DNA from: Amycolatopsis oliviviridis
Lineage (GTDB): Bacteria > Actinomycetota > Actinomycetes > Mycobacteriales > Pseudonocardiaceae
DNA: 64,000 nucleotides
Reading direction: 5' to 3'
Assembly: GCF_014654365.1 (NCBI RefSeq)
Contig: NZ_BNAY01000017.1
Coordinates: forward strand, 52,675 to 116,674
The position numbers were made by a program, and so were the translations under genes. The notes under the pieces were generated by a model. That model saw nothing but the letters and a program-made list of their open reading frames with translations. It searched no databases and was not told the DNA's origin. Within the stretch, counting starts at the first letter, position 1. Each line of letters opens with the position of its first letter. This document shows, piece after piece, positions 43,819 to 52,127 of this stretch.

Positions 43819-45612
43819 GTGACCCGTTCCTTTCCGGGCCTCTCGGAGCTCAAGGAGCTCGACCACGATCGCCTGTCCGCGCTGGCCGAGAAGATCAGGA
43901 CGTTCCTGGTCCGGGAGGTGAGCCGCACAGGCGGTCACCTCGGCCCGAATCTCGGAGTCGTCGAGCTCACGCTGGCGGTGCACCGCGTATTCGACTCACC
44001 GCGGGACAAGATCGTCTTCGACACCGGTCATCAGTCCTACGTGCACAAGATCCTCACCGGACGCGCGGTCGACTTCGGCACCCTGCGCAAGGCCGGCGGG
44101 ATCGCCGGGTATCCGCAGAACTCCGAATCCGTCCACGACCTGGTCGAGAACTCGCACGCCTCGACCGCACTGTCCTATGTGGATGGACTGGCCAAGTCGT
44201 TCCGGTTGCGGGGCGAAAAAGACCGGACGGCCGTCGCCGTGGTCGGCGACGGCGCCTTGACCGGCGGCCTCGCCTGGGAGGCACTGAACAATCTCGGCGC
44301 CGGCGGCTCCCCCGTCGTGGTGGTGCTGAACGACAACGGCCGCTCCTACGCGCCCACGGCCGGTGGCCTCGCCGACCACCTCGCCGCCCTTCGCTCGGGT
44401 GAAGGCACCGGAACCAACCTCTTCGAACTCCTCGGTTTCGGTTACGTCGGACCGATCGACGGGCACGACACGGTGGCGGTGGAAGAGGCGCTCCGCGAGG
44501 CCGCGTCTCGGCGCGAGCCGACCGTCGTGCACTGCGTGACGGAAAAGGGGCACGGGTACGTCCACGCCGAAAACGACGAAGCGGACCGTATGCACGCCGT
44601 CGGCGCGATGGATCCGGAGACCGGCGAGCAGAAACCCGGGTCGGGCCGGAGCTGGACGAGCCTGTTCGGTGACGTCATCGCCGAGATCGGCGCCGAGCAC
44701 GAAGACGTGGTCGCGATGACCGCCGCCATGCTGCTTCCCGTCGGGCTCGGCCGGTTCGCCCGGGAGTTCCCGGAGCGGGTCATCGACGTCGGCATCGCCG
44801 AGCAGCACGCGGTGACCTCGGCCGCCGGTCTCGCGATGGGCGGGAGCCACCCGGTGGTCTGCGTGTACGCGACCTTCTTCAACCGCGCGTTCGACCAGGC
44901 TTTGATGGACGTCGCCCTGCACGGACTGCCGGTCACGTTCGTCCTGGACCGCGCCGGGGTCACCGGCCCCGACGGCCCCAGCCACCACGGGATGTGGGAC
45001 CTGGCCCTGCTCGGCCGCATACCCGGCATGCGTGTCGCGGCCCCGCGGGACGCCGACCAGCTCTCGCTGTTGCTCCGCGAAGCGGTCGCGGTGTCCACCG
45101 GCCCGACGGCGGTGCGTTTTCCCAAGGCGACCGCGGGACCCGCGATCCCCGCCATGCAACGGATGGACGGTGTCGACCTGCTGCGCCGCAGCCCCGGCAT
45201 GCCGTTGGACGTCCTGATCGTAGCCGCCGGGGTCACCGCCACCGCCGCGCTGGAAGCCGCTGAACTCCTGGAAAGCGAAGGCCTCGGCGTGACCGTGGTG
45301 GACCCCCGCTGGATCCTGCCGGTCAATCCGGTGCTCGTGCACTTCGCCGCGCGGCACCGGCTCGTGGTGACGGTCGAGGACGGTGTCCGCGGTGGAGGAA
45401 TGGGTTCCGCCCTGCGAGAGGCCGTTTCGGACACCCGGGTCACGACTCCGGTGGTGACTCTGGGGCTGCCCAAGTCGTTCCTCGCCCACGGCGATCGTGC
45501 CACCATCCTTCGCGCGTGCGGACTCGACGGCCCTTCGATCGCGCGGGTGGCGTCGGCGTCCATACCGGCTCTTCCCGAGGGCGCTCCCACCTCGGCGGAG
45601 GTCACTCGATGA
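43819..45612 (+). CDS. dxs: 1-deoxy-D-xylulose-5-phosphate synthase
   Basis: This thiamine-diphosphate enzyme condenses pyruvate with glyceraldehyde 3-phosphate, the first and flux-controlling MEP step. The protein is 597 aa from GTG 43819 (AAGAGGTG upstream), slightly shorter than the usual 620-650. Visible motifs are DTGHQSYVHKILTGR, the ThDP-binding GDGALTGGLAWEALNN (G143), GPIDGHD, and the pyrimidine-domain DRAGVTGPDGPSHHG. It overlaps ispG by ATGA. As a cluster-borne copy it is likely additional to a housekeeping dxs elsewhere, which is an inference. Confidence 0.95.
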   Translation: MTRSFPGLSELKELDHDRLSALAEKIRTFLVREVSRTGGHLGPNLGVVELTLAVHRVFDSPRDKIVFDTGHQSYVHKILTGRAVDFGTLRKAGGIAGYPQNSESVHDLVENSHASTALSYVDGLAKSFRLRGEKDRTAVAVVGDGALTGGLAWEALNNLGAGGSPVVVVLNDNGRSYAPTAGGLADHLAALRSGEGTGTNLFELLGFGYVGPIDGHDTVAVEEALREAASRREPTVVHCVTEKGHGYVHAENDEADRMHAVGAMDPETGEQKPGSGRSWTSLFGDVIAEIGAEHEDVVAMTAAMLLPVGLGRFAREFPERVIDVGIAEQHAVTSAAGLAMGGSHPVVCVYATFFNRAFDQALMDVALHGLPVTFVLDRAGVTGPDGPSHHGMWDLALLGRIPGMRVAAPRDADQLSLLLREAVAVSTGPTAVRFPKATAGPAIPAMQRMDGVDLLRRSPGMPLDVLIVAAGVTATAALEAAELLESEGLGVTVVDPRWILPVNPVLVHFAARHRLVVTVEDGVRGGGMGSALREAVSDTRVTTPVVTLGLPKSFLAHGDRATILRACGLDGPSIARVASASIPALPEGAPTSAEVTR

Positions 45613-46760
45613 CCGTCGCCCTTGGTATGCCGACACTTCCTGCTCCCGTCCTCTCCGAGCGTCGCAAGACCCGACAGCTGCAGGTCGGGCCGGTCGGCGT
45701 CGGCAGCGAGCACCCGATCTCGGTGCAGTCGATGACCACCACGCTCACCTCCGACGTCAACGCGACCCTGCAGCAGATCGCCGAGCTGACCGCTGCGGGC
45801 TGTGACATCGTCCGCGTCGCGTGCCCCTCGGCCGATGACGCCGAGGCCCTGCCCGCGATCGCGAGGAAGTCGCAGATCCCGGTGATCGCCGACATCCACT
45901 TCCAGCCGAAGTACGTCTTCGCCGCGATCGAAGCGGGCTGCGCGGCGGTCCGGGTGAACCCGGGCAACATCCGCAAGTTCGACGACCAGGTCAAGGAGAT
46001 CGCGAAGGCCGCGAAAGACCACGGCACCCCGATCCGGATCGGCGTCAACGCGGGTTCGCTGGACAAGCGGATCATGGACAAGTACGGCAAAGCCACCCCG
46101 GAGGCGCTGGCCGAGTCCGCGCTGTGGGAGGCCTCGCTGTTCGCCGAGCACGACTTCTACGACGTCAAGATCTCCGTGAAGCACAACGACCCGGTGGTCA
46201 TGGTGCGCGCGTACGAGATCCTCGCCGAGCAGTGCGACTACCCGCTGCACCTCGGGGTCACCGAAGCCGGGCCCGCGTTCCAGGGCACCATCAAATCCGC
46301 CGTGGCCTTCGGCGCGCTGCTGCGCCAGGGCATCGGCGACACCATCCGCGTGTCGCTCTCGGCGCCGCCGGTGGAAGAGGTCAAGGTCGGGATCCAGATC
46401 CTGCAATCCCTGAACCTCAAGGAACGCAAACTCGAAATCGTCTCCTGCCCCTCCTGCGGCCGCGCGCAGGTCGACGTCTACACCCTCGCCGAGCAGGTCA
46501 CCGCCGGCCTGGAGGGCATGGAGGTCCCGCTGCGCGTCGCGGTCATGGGCTGCGTCGTCAACGGCCCGGGTGAGGCGCGCGAGGCCGACCTCGGCGTCGC
46601 GTCCGGCAACGGCAAAGGCCAGATCTTCGTCAAGGGCGAGGTCATCAAGACCGTCCCCGAGCACGCCATCGTCGAAACCCTGATCGAAGAAGCCATGCGC
46701 ATCGCCGAGGAATCCGGCCAGACGATCGGTGAAGGGGAGCCCACCGTCACCGTCGGCTGA
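45609..46760 (+). CDS. ispG: 4-hydroxy-3-methylbut-2-en-1-yl diphosphate synthase (flavodoxin/ferredoxin)
   Basis: IspG converts MEcPP to HMBPP, the step before IspH. The protein is 383 aa from ATG 45609, overlapping the dxs stop by 4 bases. The TIM-barrel part shows MTTTLTSDVNATLQQI, PVIADIHFQPKYV and RVNPGNI. The C-terminal [4Fe-4S] part has SCPSCGR and GCVVNGPGEA, providing the cluster ligands. It is last in the MEP block; a 184-bp gap follows. The length and motifs are ordinary. Confidence 0.96.
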   Translation: MTVALGMPTLPAPVLSERRKTRQLQVGPVGVGSEHPISVQSMTTTLTSDVNATLQQIAELTAAGCDIVRVACPSADDAEALPAIARKSQIPVIADIHFQPKYVFAAIEAGCAAVRVNPGNIRKFDDQVKEIAKAAKDHGTPIRIGVNAGSLDKRIMDKYGKATPEALAESALWEASLFAEHDFYDVKISVKHNDPVVMVRAYEILAEQCDYPLHLGVTEAGPAFQGTIKSAVAFGALLRQGIGDTIRVSLSAPPVEEVKVGIQILQSLNLKERKLEIVSCPSCGRAQVDVYTLAEQVTAGLEGMEVPLRVAVMGCVVNGPGEAREADLGVASGNGKGQIFVKGEVIKTVPEHAIVETLIEEAMRIAEESGQTIGEGEPTVTVG

Positions 46761-46944
46761 GTGGTTCCGCTGCCCGAAACGGCGCGATCCTTCGACGTTC
46801 GCACATCGATTCTCTCAGCTCTTGTCTTTCGTTCAACACGCATGAAAGCTGGAAGACATCATCGGCGAGCCGCGCGAGAAAGCGCTGTCCTCGGCCAAGA
46901 ACACCACATCCACGTGCAGTGAAAACAGACGATGGAGGAGTTCC

Positions 46945-49443
46945 GTGTCGACCCTCTCTCCGGACCGGCTTCCCCGGCATCTCGCGATCATCGTGGACGG
47001 CAACGGCCGATGGGCCAATCAGCACGGGCTGACCCGCACCGCCGGGCACCGCGCCGCCCTGCCGTCCATGTTCGTCATCGTCAACACGGCGATCGATCTG
47101 GGGCTGCGCAACCTCTCGCTCTACCTTTTCTCCAGTGAGAACTGGAAGAGGGAACCGGCCGAGATCGCCACGATCATGGAGATCATGACCAACGCGATCA
47201 ACGGCTACATGCCTTTCTTCGAGACGCGTGGCGTCCGGATCCGGTGGAGCGGCAGGGAAATCGAAGGATTTCCCGAACTCACCGCGACTTTGCGGGGCTG
47301 GCAAGAACGCACCGCGGAGCACACGGGGCTGACCCTCAACCTCTGCGTCAACTACGGCGGGCGGCAGGAGATCGTCAACGCCGTGCGCCGCCTGTCCGAC
47401 GACATCGTGGCGGGAGAGCTTTCCCCCGAGGACATCGACGAAGACGCGATCATCTCGCGCCTGTACCAGCCGGACCTGCCGCCGGTGGATCTACTGATCC
47501 GCACCTCCGGCGAGAAGCGCATCAGCAATCTCCTGCTGTGGCAAAGCGCCTACGCGGAACTGCACTTCCCCGACCGGCTTTGGCCCGACTTCACGCAGAC
47601 GGATCTGATCGAGGCTGTGGAAACGTACGCCGATCGCGATCGGCGCTTCGGCGGGGCGGTCGACCAGCACCCCGGTGAAGACACCGACCGCCCCGGGGCC
47701 GCCGAGAACCGCCCGGTCCCGCAAGCGTCGGCACCCATCGCCCCGCCGGTTCCGACGGGAAAGCGGGTGGCGATCCTCGGCGCGGGAATCGCCGGTCTGT
47801 CCGCCGCCCTCGAACTCGCCGAGCGGGGCTACGCGGTGACCGTCTACGAACGGCACGAGCTCGGCGGCAAGGCCCGGAGCATCCCCGCCCCCGGCAGCGG
47901 TCTTCCGGGCGAACACGGGTTCCGCTTCTTTCCCGGCTTCTACCAGAACCTGACCGACACCATGCGGCGGATTCCCTTCCCCGGCAACGTGAACGGGACC
48001 TGGGACAACCTGGTGGACACCTCGGCGTACCTCGGCGCCCGGGCCGACGGCACCCCCGACGCCATGATCCCGTTCCTCCCCGACTCTCCCCTGCCGCCCG
48101 CGGTCTATTCGTTCACCCCGGACACCGCGACCGCCATCATCTCCTACCTCGCGAGCACGATTTCCCATGTACCGGAGGACGAAGCGCTCTTCGGCGCGCG
48201 CAAGTTCCTGGCGTACTGGGCCAGCTGCGACGAACGACGTCTCGGCCAGTGGGACAAGATCTCCTGGAACGACTTCCTCAACGCCGACAAGATGTCGGTC
48301 CAGTTCCAGCGCTCGTTCGCCGACGGCATGATCCGCAACCTGGCGGCGATCAAATCGGACGAGGCGAGCACGCATTCGGTCGGCCTGGTCTCGGAAGCGA
48401 CCATCTGGAGCGCGCTCGGCCGGGGCAACGAACCGGGTGGCACGGTCGACCGCGTCCTGAACGGATCCACCGACGAGAAGCTCCTCTCGCCGTGGATCGA
48501 ACATCTGCGGGGCCTCGGTGTGGAGTTCAAGGTGGGCTGGAGTGCCGAGGCGCTCAGGGTCTCGGAAGGCCGGGTCACCGCGCTGACCCTGCGGGACGAT
48601 CAAGGAGGCGATCACATCACCTCCTACGACCACGTCGTTTCCGCGATCCCCGTGGAACGCTTCACCCGGCTGTTGAGCCGTGACGTCCTCGACGCCGCCC
48701 CGGAACTGGCCCGTACCCGCCGGCTGCGCACGGACTGGATGAACGGCCTGATGTTCTACCTCAAGGAAGAGCTGCCGCTCGTGCACGGGCACGTCAACTA
48801 CGTGGACTCACCCTGGGCGATCACTTCCATCAGCCAGGCGCAGTTCTGGACGCGCCCGTTCTCGGAATACCACGACCACACGGTCAAGGACTGCCTGTCC
48901 GGGATCATCTCCGACTGGTTCAAACCGGGCACCTTCAACGGCAAGGCGGCCAAGGACTGCACGCCCGAGGAGATCGCGAAGGAGGCATGGGAACAGATCA
49001 AGGTTCACCTGAACACGGAAGACCGGACGGTCCTCCGTGACGACATGCTGCATTCGTGGTTCCTCGATCCGGCCATCGTCGCGCCGGGGAGCCCCGACGT
49101 CGCCAACGACAGCCCCTTGTTCATCCAGAGCCCGGGATCGTGGGACGACCGGCCCGAATCCCGGACCTCGATCGCCAACCTGTTCCTGGCCGGCGACTGG
49201 GTACGGACCAATATCAACGTCACCACCATGGAGGGTGCGAACGAAGGCGCCCGCCAGGCCGTCAACGCCCTGCTCGACGCCGACGGCTCCGCGGCCCCGC
49301 GATGCACGCTCGGGGAGCTTCACGTCGCCCCCGACTTCGCCGCGCTCAAGGAAGCCGACCGCGAACGCTATCGCCAGGGCCTGCCGCACGCGCTCGACCC
49401 GGAGCAGCTCGCCCCCTTCGCCCGAGAGGTGCGTGCCGGATGA
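46945..49443 (+). CDS. Fusion: cis-prenyltransferase (UppS-like) and FAD-dependent oxidoreductase
   Basis: A single 832-aa frame from GTG 46945 (GGAGGAG, 4 nt spacing). Residues 1-235 are a cis-prenyl diphosphate synthase: IIVDGNGRWANQHG with the catalytic Asp, GHRAALPS, FSSENWKR, NLCVNYGGRQE and RTSGEKRISNLLLWQSAYAE. An acidic/Pro-Ala linker leads to an FAD domain from K273 (AILGAGIAGLSAALELAERG, then YERHELGGKA) with a C-terminal FLAGDWVRTNINVTTMEGAN motif, as in phytoene-desaturase and hydroxysqualene-dehydroxylase-like amine-oxidase-fold enzymes. The fusion is unusual. A plausible job is making a Z-prenyl diphosphate and desaturating or oxidising a terpenoid. It overlaps the next gene by 4 bases. 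The substrate chain length cannot be told from the sequence. Confidence 0.9.
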   Translation: MSTLSPDRLPRHLAIIVDGNGRWANQHGLTRTAGHRAALPSMFVIVNTAIDLGLRNLSLYLFSSENWKREPAEIATIMEIMTNAINGYMPFFETRGVRIRWSGREIEGFPELTATLRGWQERTAEHTGLTLNLCVNYGGRQEIVNAVRRLSDDIVAGELSPEDIDEDAIISRLYQPDLPPVDLLIRTSGEKRISNLLLWQSAYAELHFPDRLWPDFTQTDLIEAVETYADRDRRFGGAVDQHPGEDTDRPGAAENRPVPQASAPIAPPVPTGKRVAILGAGIAGLSAALELAERGYAVTVYERHELGGKARSIPAPGSGLPGEHGFRFFPGFYQNLTDTMRRIPFPGNVNGTWDNLVDTSAYLGARADGTPDAMIPFLPDSPLPPAVYSFTPDTATAIISYLASTISHVPEDEALFGARKFLAYWASCDERRLGQWDKISWNDFLNADKMSVQFQRSFADGMIRNLAAIKSDEASTHSVGLVSEATIWSALGRGNEPGGTVDRVLNGSTDEKLLSPWIEHLRGLGVEFKVGWSAEALRVSEGRVTALTLRDDQGGDHITSYDHVVSAIPVERFTRLLSRDVLDAAPELARTRRLRTDWMNGLMFYLKEELPLVHGHVNYVDSPWAITSISQAQFWTRPFSEYHDHTVKDCLSGIISDWFKPGTFNGKAAKDCTPEEIAKEAWEQIKVHLNTEDRTVLRDDMLHSWFLDPAIVAPGSPDVANDSPLFIQSPGSWDDRPESRTSIANLFLAGDWVRTNINVTTMEGANEGARQAVNALLDADGSAAPRCTLGELHVAPDFAALKEADRERYRQGLPHALDPEQLAPFAREVRAG

Positions 49444-50390
49444 CCACAAGCCACGTACCGGCCGAAACCGCCCAGGTCCGGCCCGCGCCGCCCGGCCCGG
49501 GCTCGCTCAGCTGGGACCTGGTGGGCCGCTGGGCCATCCTGACCATGAGCCTCCGGCTCGTCGTGCTGCAGACCGCCCATCCCGTGGTCGGCGCGGGGGT
49601 CGACGGGTACTCGGATTTCCGGTCCGAGGGGGTGAGCCGGTTCTTCCACACCGTGCGCTCACTGCAACGCCTCGTCTACAGCCCGCTCATCCAGTCGAGC
49701 GCGGAAGCCAGGAGGCTGCGGGCGGTCCACCGGCCGATCCACGGCGTCGACGGGCAGGGGCGCGAGTACCGCGGCTTGGACCCGAACGCCTACGCCTGGG
49801 TGCACGCCACTCTTTTCGAAGCCGCGGTGACGCTGAGCGAACTGTCCGGTGAACCGCTCGGGGAAGACGAGCAGGAACGCTTCTACGGCGAGTGGCGCGC
49901 GCTCGGTGCGGTGATGGGCCTGCGCCGGAAGGATCTGCCGGAAACCGTCGCGGGGTTCCGGGAGTACTTCCGGGAGACCGTCGAGAACCGGCTCGAGGTC
50001 AACGACGTCGTCCGCGATCTGCTCGACCCGGCGGCCATCAGCCCCCTGCCACCACCTCACGTGCCGGGGTTCCTGTGGGACCGGGTGTGGCCGCCCTTCC
50101 GGCGGCTGGCGGTCGGCCTCACGATCCCGACTCTCCCCGAAAGCTACCTCCGTCGCCTCGGCGTCGAGGTCACCGAAGCGGATCGTCGCCACACCCAGCG
50201 GTTCTTCGCCGGGCTCGGGGCCCTGGTGAACTTACTCCCCGAGAGCCGGCGCTACCTCCCCTTCGCGGCCGAAGCGAGGCGATCCGCCAAAGGGAGCCAC
50301 GTTCCTGCCTCCCGGCGAGCCGTTCGTGAAAGGTTCTCCCCTCATCACGACGGAGCCGGGTCCTGTCCCCATGCAGGCCCCGGTGCGTGA
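49440..50390 (+). CDS. MpaB/DUF2236 (latex-clearing-protein-like) oxygenase family protein
   Basis: The protein is 316 aa from ATG 49440, overlapping the upstream stop. Family hallmarks are LVVLQTAHPVVGAGV, the His-containing VHRPIHGVDGQGREYRGLDP, AYAWVHATLFEA, and Arg/His-rich helices in between. DUF2236 proteins include heme b oxygenases such as latex clearing protein and fungal MpaB, which cleave isoprenoid double bonds. In this cluster it could cleave or oxidise a polyprenyl or terpenoid chain. The C-terminal 40 residues are Arg/Ser-rich and may be disordered. Confidence 0.8.
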   Translation: MTTSHVPAETAQVRPAPPGPGSLSWDLVGRWAILTMSLRLVVLQTAHPVVGAGVDGYSDFRSEGVSRFFHTVRSLQRLVYSPLIQSSAEARRLRAVHRPIHGVDGQGREYRGLDPNAYAWVHATLFEAAVTLSELSGEPLGEDEQERFYGEWRALGAVMGLRRKDLPETVAGFREYFRETVENRLEVNDVVRDLLDPAAISPLPPPHVPGFLWDRVWPPFRRLAVGLTIPTLPESYLRRLGVEVTEADRRHTQRFFAGLGALVNLLPESRRYLPFAAEARRSAKGSHVPASRRAVRERFSPHHDGAGSCPHAGPGA

Positions 50391-50429
50391 CCTAGGCTCG
50401 CGGTGAATCCCTCTCCTACGGAGTCACCG

Positions 50430-50825
50430 ATGAAGCTTCCCGGGAATGTGGCCGCACGCGCGATCGTGGCTTTCGCCGTGGCGGGAACCGTGACGGGCGC
50501 CGCCGCTTCACCCGCTTCAGCGTCGGCGGGAACGCTGACCGTGTGTTCGCAGGGCAGCTACTCGTCCTATGTGACTTTTGTGGCGCGAGGCGTCGCCACC
50601 GCGGCCGTCGACCCGGGCGGCTGTGCCGACTTCGCCGGGTTCGCCGGTGACGAAGCCGAGCCGATCGAAGTCTATGGAATCAGTGGTTCCGCCGCCTTCC
50701 GGGTCGCCGAGGGCGGCTACCGCGGCAGTCTCGGTGGAAAGGTCGTCACCTACGGCAAGCCCGGCGACGTCTGGGCGGTGACGCCCGACGTCGGGGAGGA
50801 CGCGGAATCCGATGACGGCTCCTGA
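50430..50825 (+). CDS. Small secreted hypothetical protein
   Basis: The protein is 131 aa from ATG 50430 (GGAG 7 nt upstream). The N-terminus is a classical signal peptide (positive MKLPGNVAAR, hydrophobic AIVAFAVAGTVTGAAA, likely cleavage after PASASA). The mature part is about 95 residues with two Cys (VCSQGSY, GGCADF) that could form a disulfide, beta-rich, ending in an acidic tail. I do not recognise a family. It overlaps idi by 14 bases, so it is co-transcribed, but a role in terpenoid formation is not evident. Confidence 0.75.
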   Translation: MKLPGNVAARAIVAFAVAGTVTGAAASPASASAGTLTVCSQGSYSSYVTFVARGVATAAVDPGGCADFAGFAGDEAEPIEVYGISGSAAFRVAEGGYRGSLGGKVVTYGKPGDVWAVTPDVGEDAESDDGS

Positions 50826-51366
50826 CGGCCGGTCCGCCGAGACGGAAGAACTGGTGGTCCTGCTGGACGAGCGGTTCCAGCCCCGCGCCACCGCCCCCAA
50901 AAGGTCGGTCCACACGACCGACACTCCCCTGCATCTCGCCTTTTCCTGCTATGTCTTCAACGAGGCGGGCGACGTCCTCGTCACCCGGCGCGCGCTGGAA
51001 AAGAAGACCTGGCCGGGAGTGTGGACGAACTCGTTCTGCGGCCATCCGGCTCCCGATGAGGACATGGCGGACGCGGTGGTGCGACGCGGCGGGCAGGAAC
51101 TGGGCCTGGCGATCGGCAGGCTCACCAAGGTCCTCCCTCGATTCCGTTACCAGGCTGTCGATGTCAGCGGCATCAAGGAGAACGAGTTCTGTCCGGTCTG
51201 GACGGCGATCGCCGACGGCGGGGCCCGCCCGAATCCGGACGAGGTGTGTGAGTCGCGGTGGCTGCCCTGGCCGGATCTGGTGTCGGCGATGGCCCGGGCT
51301 CCGTTCCTGTTCAGCCCATGGTCGCAGGAACAGGTTCCGCTGCTCGCCGAGGCTTTGCGGCCCTAG
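50812..51366 (+). CDS. idi: Isopentenyl-diphosphate delta-isomerase, type I
   Basis: Idi interconverts IPP and DMAPP, balancing the starter and extender units for prenyl chains. It is a 184-aa Nudix-fold protein from ATG 50812. The catalytic Cys76 is in TNSFCGHPAPDED and the catalytic Glu125 in KENEFCPVW; metal-binding His residues sit in PLHLAFSCYVF and CGHP. The length is normal for bacterial type I enzymes. It is last in the second transcription block, followed 11 bp later by a strong hairpin. Confidence 0.95.
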   Translation: MTAPDGRSAETEELVVLLDERFQPRATAPKRSVHTTDTPLHLAFSCYVFNEAGDVLVTRRALEKKTWPGVWTNSFCGHPAPDEDMADAVVRRGGQELGLAIGRLTKVLPRFRYQAVDVSGIKENEFCPVWTAIADGGARPNPDEVCESRWLPWPDLVSAMARAPFLFSPWSQEQVPLLAEALRP

Positions 51367-51377
51367 GGCACCTGGCC

Positions 51378-51436
51378 AAGTACATGAAGGCCCCCTTCCT
51401 TGCGCCTAGGTACAGGAAGGGGGCCTTCATGTACTT
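51378..51436. terminator. Perfect 23-bp-arm hairpin after idi
   Basis: Positions 51378-51400 are the exact reverse complement of 51414-51436, with a 13-nt centre. The core of the left arm is GTACATGAAGGCCCCCTTCC. Its place just after the idi stop fits a transcription terminator, although there is no T-run; it may also be a member of a dispersed palindrome family. Confidence 0.7.
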
Positions 51437-51471
51437 CAGGAGCACGCGAGGGAGACCTCCCGGGCTCGCCG

Positions 51472-51490
51472 CGTTCCAACCGTTGGAACG
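51472..51490. promoter_or_regulatory. Operator-like dyad upstream of the cyclase/P450 operon
   Basis: CGTTCCAACCGTTGGAACG has 9-bp arms that are perfectly complementary around a single central C. It sits 247 bp before the ATG of the SnoaL-like gene and directly after the idi terminator, so it is well placed to control the third block. The binding protein is unknown. Confidence 0.55.
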
Positions 51491-51737
51491 ACTAATTCCC
51501 GCCTTGGCACAAAGTCCGTAATTTCACAGCCAGGCCACGAGAGCAGGCGGAACTCTCCCGCAGAGACCGATGGAGACCGGATGGGAAAGCGCCTCCCACC
51601 AGAGGAAAGACAGCCCACCGGCTGATCTTTTCCGGACTCGATCGCCCCGCGACCACACCGAGCGCACGGGCGTTCGGACTCTCTCTCCGCAGGTCCTTCG
51701 AAGATCCTCCCGCCTCACCAGTAAGAGGAGTCTCCCC

Positions 51738-52127
51738 ATGTCCAACGCGGTGAACACCGACACCTATCTGACCCGGCTCGACAAGTTCATCACCCGGATG
51801 AACGCCCACGACATCCCCGGCGTCATCGAGTTGTACACAGAGGACTGCGTCCTCGACGACCTCGGCGCCGACAGTGTCGTACGGGGACACGAGGAGCTGT
51901 TCGAGTTCCTCACCGGAATGTTCACCGCCGCGCCCGGCATGACCGGCAAGCTGGTGGCGGCCTGCGAGGACGTGGACCGGGTGTGGGTGGAGTGGGGCTG
52001 GCACGGCGTGGGCCCCGACCCGGAGAAGGTGCACCGGATCGTCAGCGTCATGCGCTACGAAGACGGCCGTATCAAGCACGCCACCGATTTCTGGCGCGGT
52101 GTCGGCGCGGAGAGTTCGCAATCATGA
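51738..52127 (+). CDS. SnoaL/NTF2-like small protein
   Basis: The protein is 129 aa from ATG 51738 with AAGAGGAG eight bases upstream. It has the cone-shaped NTF2-like fold pattern (LTRLDKFITRMNAHDIPGVI, LYTEDCVLDDLG, RGHEELFEFLTGMF, YEDGRIKHATDFW). Relatives act as cyclases, isomerases, epoxide hydrolases or ligand binders. It is first in the third block and overlaps the following P450 by ATGA, so it probably acts on a terpenoid intermediate, for example opening an epoxide or isomerising. No specific catalytic pair can be assigned with certainty. Confidence 0.85.
   Translation: MSNAVNTDTYLTRLDKFITRMNAHDIPGVIELYTEDCVLDDLGADSVVRGHEELFEFLTGMFTAAPGMTGKLVAACEDVDRVWVEWGWHGVGPDPEKVHRIVSVMRYEDGRIKHATDFWRGVGAESSQS

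Larger units (their letters stand above)
51367..51737. other. Intergenic region between idi and the cyclase/P450 operon
   Basis: A 371-bp spacer with a 23-bp-arm hairpin (51378-51436) that likely ends the idi operon, then a 19-bp operator-like dyad (51472-51490) and about 250 bp of leader before the SnoaL-like gene. No gene is supportable here. Confidence 0.7.

Noticed and set aside
44442..46664. Minus-strand open frame of 740 codons opposite dxs and ispG
   Set aside because: The plus strand encodes two textbook MEP enzymes here; the antisense frame is a high-GC artefact.
46945..47650. Housekeeping undecaprenyl diphosphate synthase
   Set aside because: It is fused to an FAD domain and embedded in a terpenoid cluster, so a specialised role is more likely, although UPP synthesis is not excluded.
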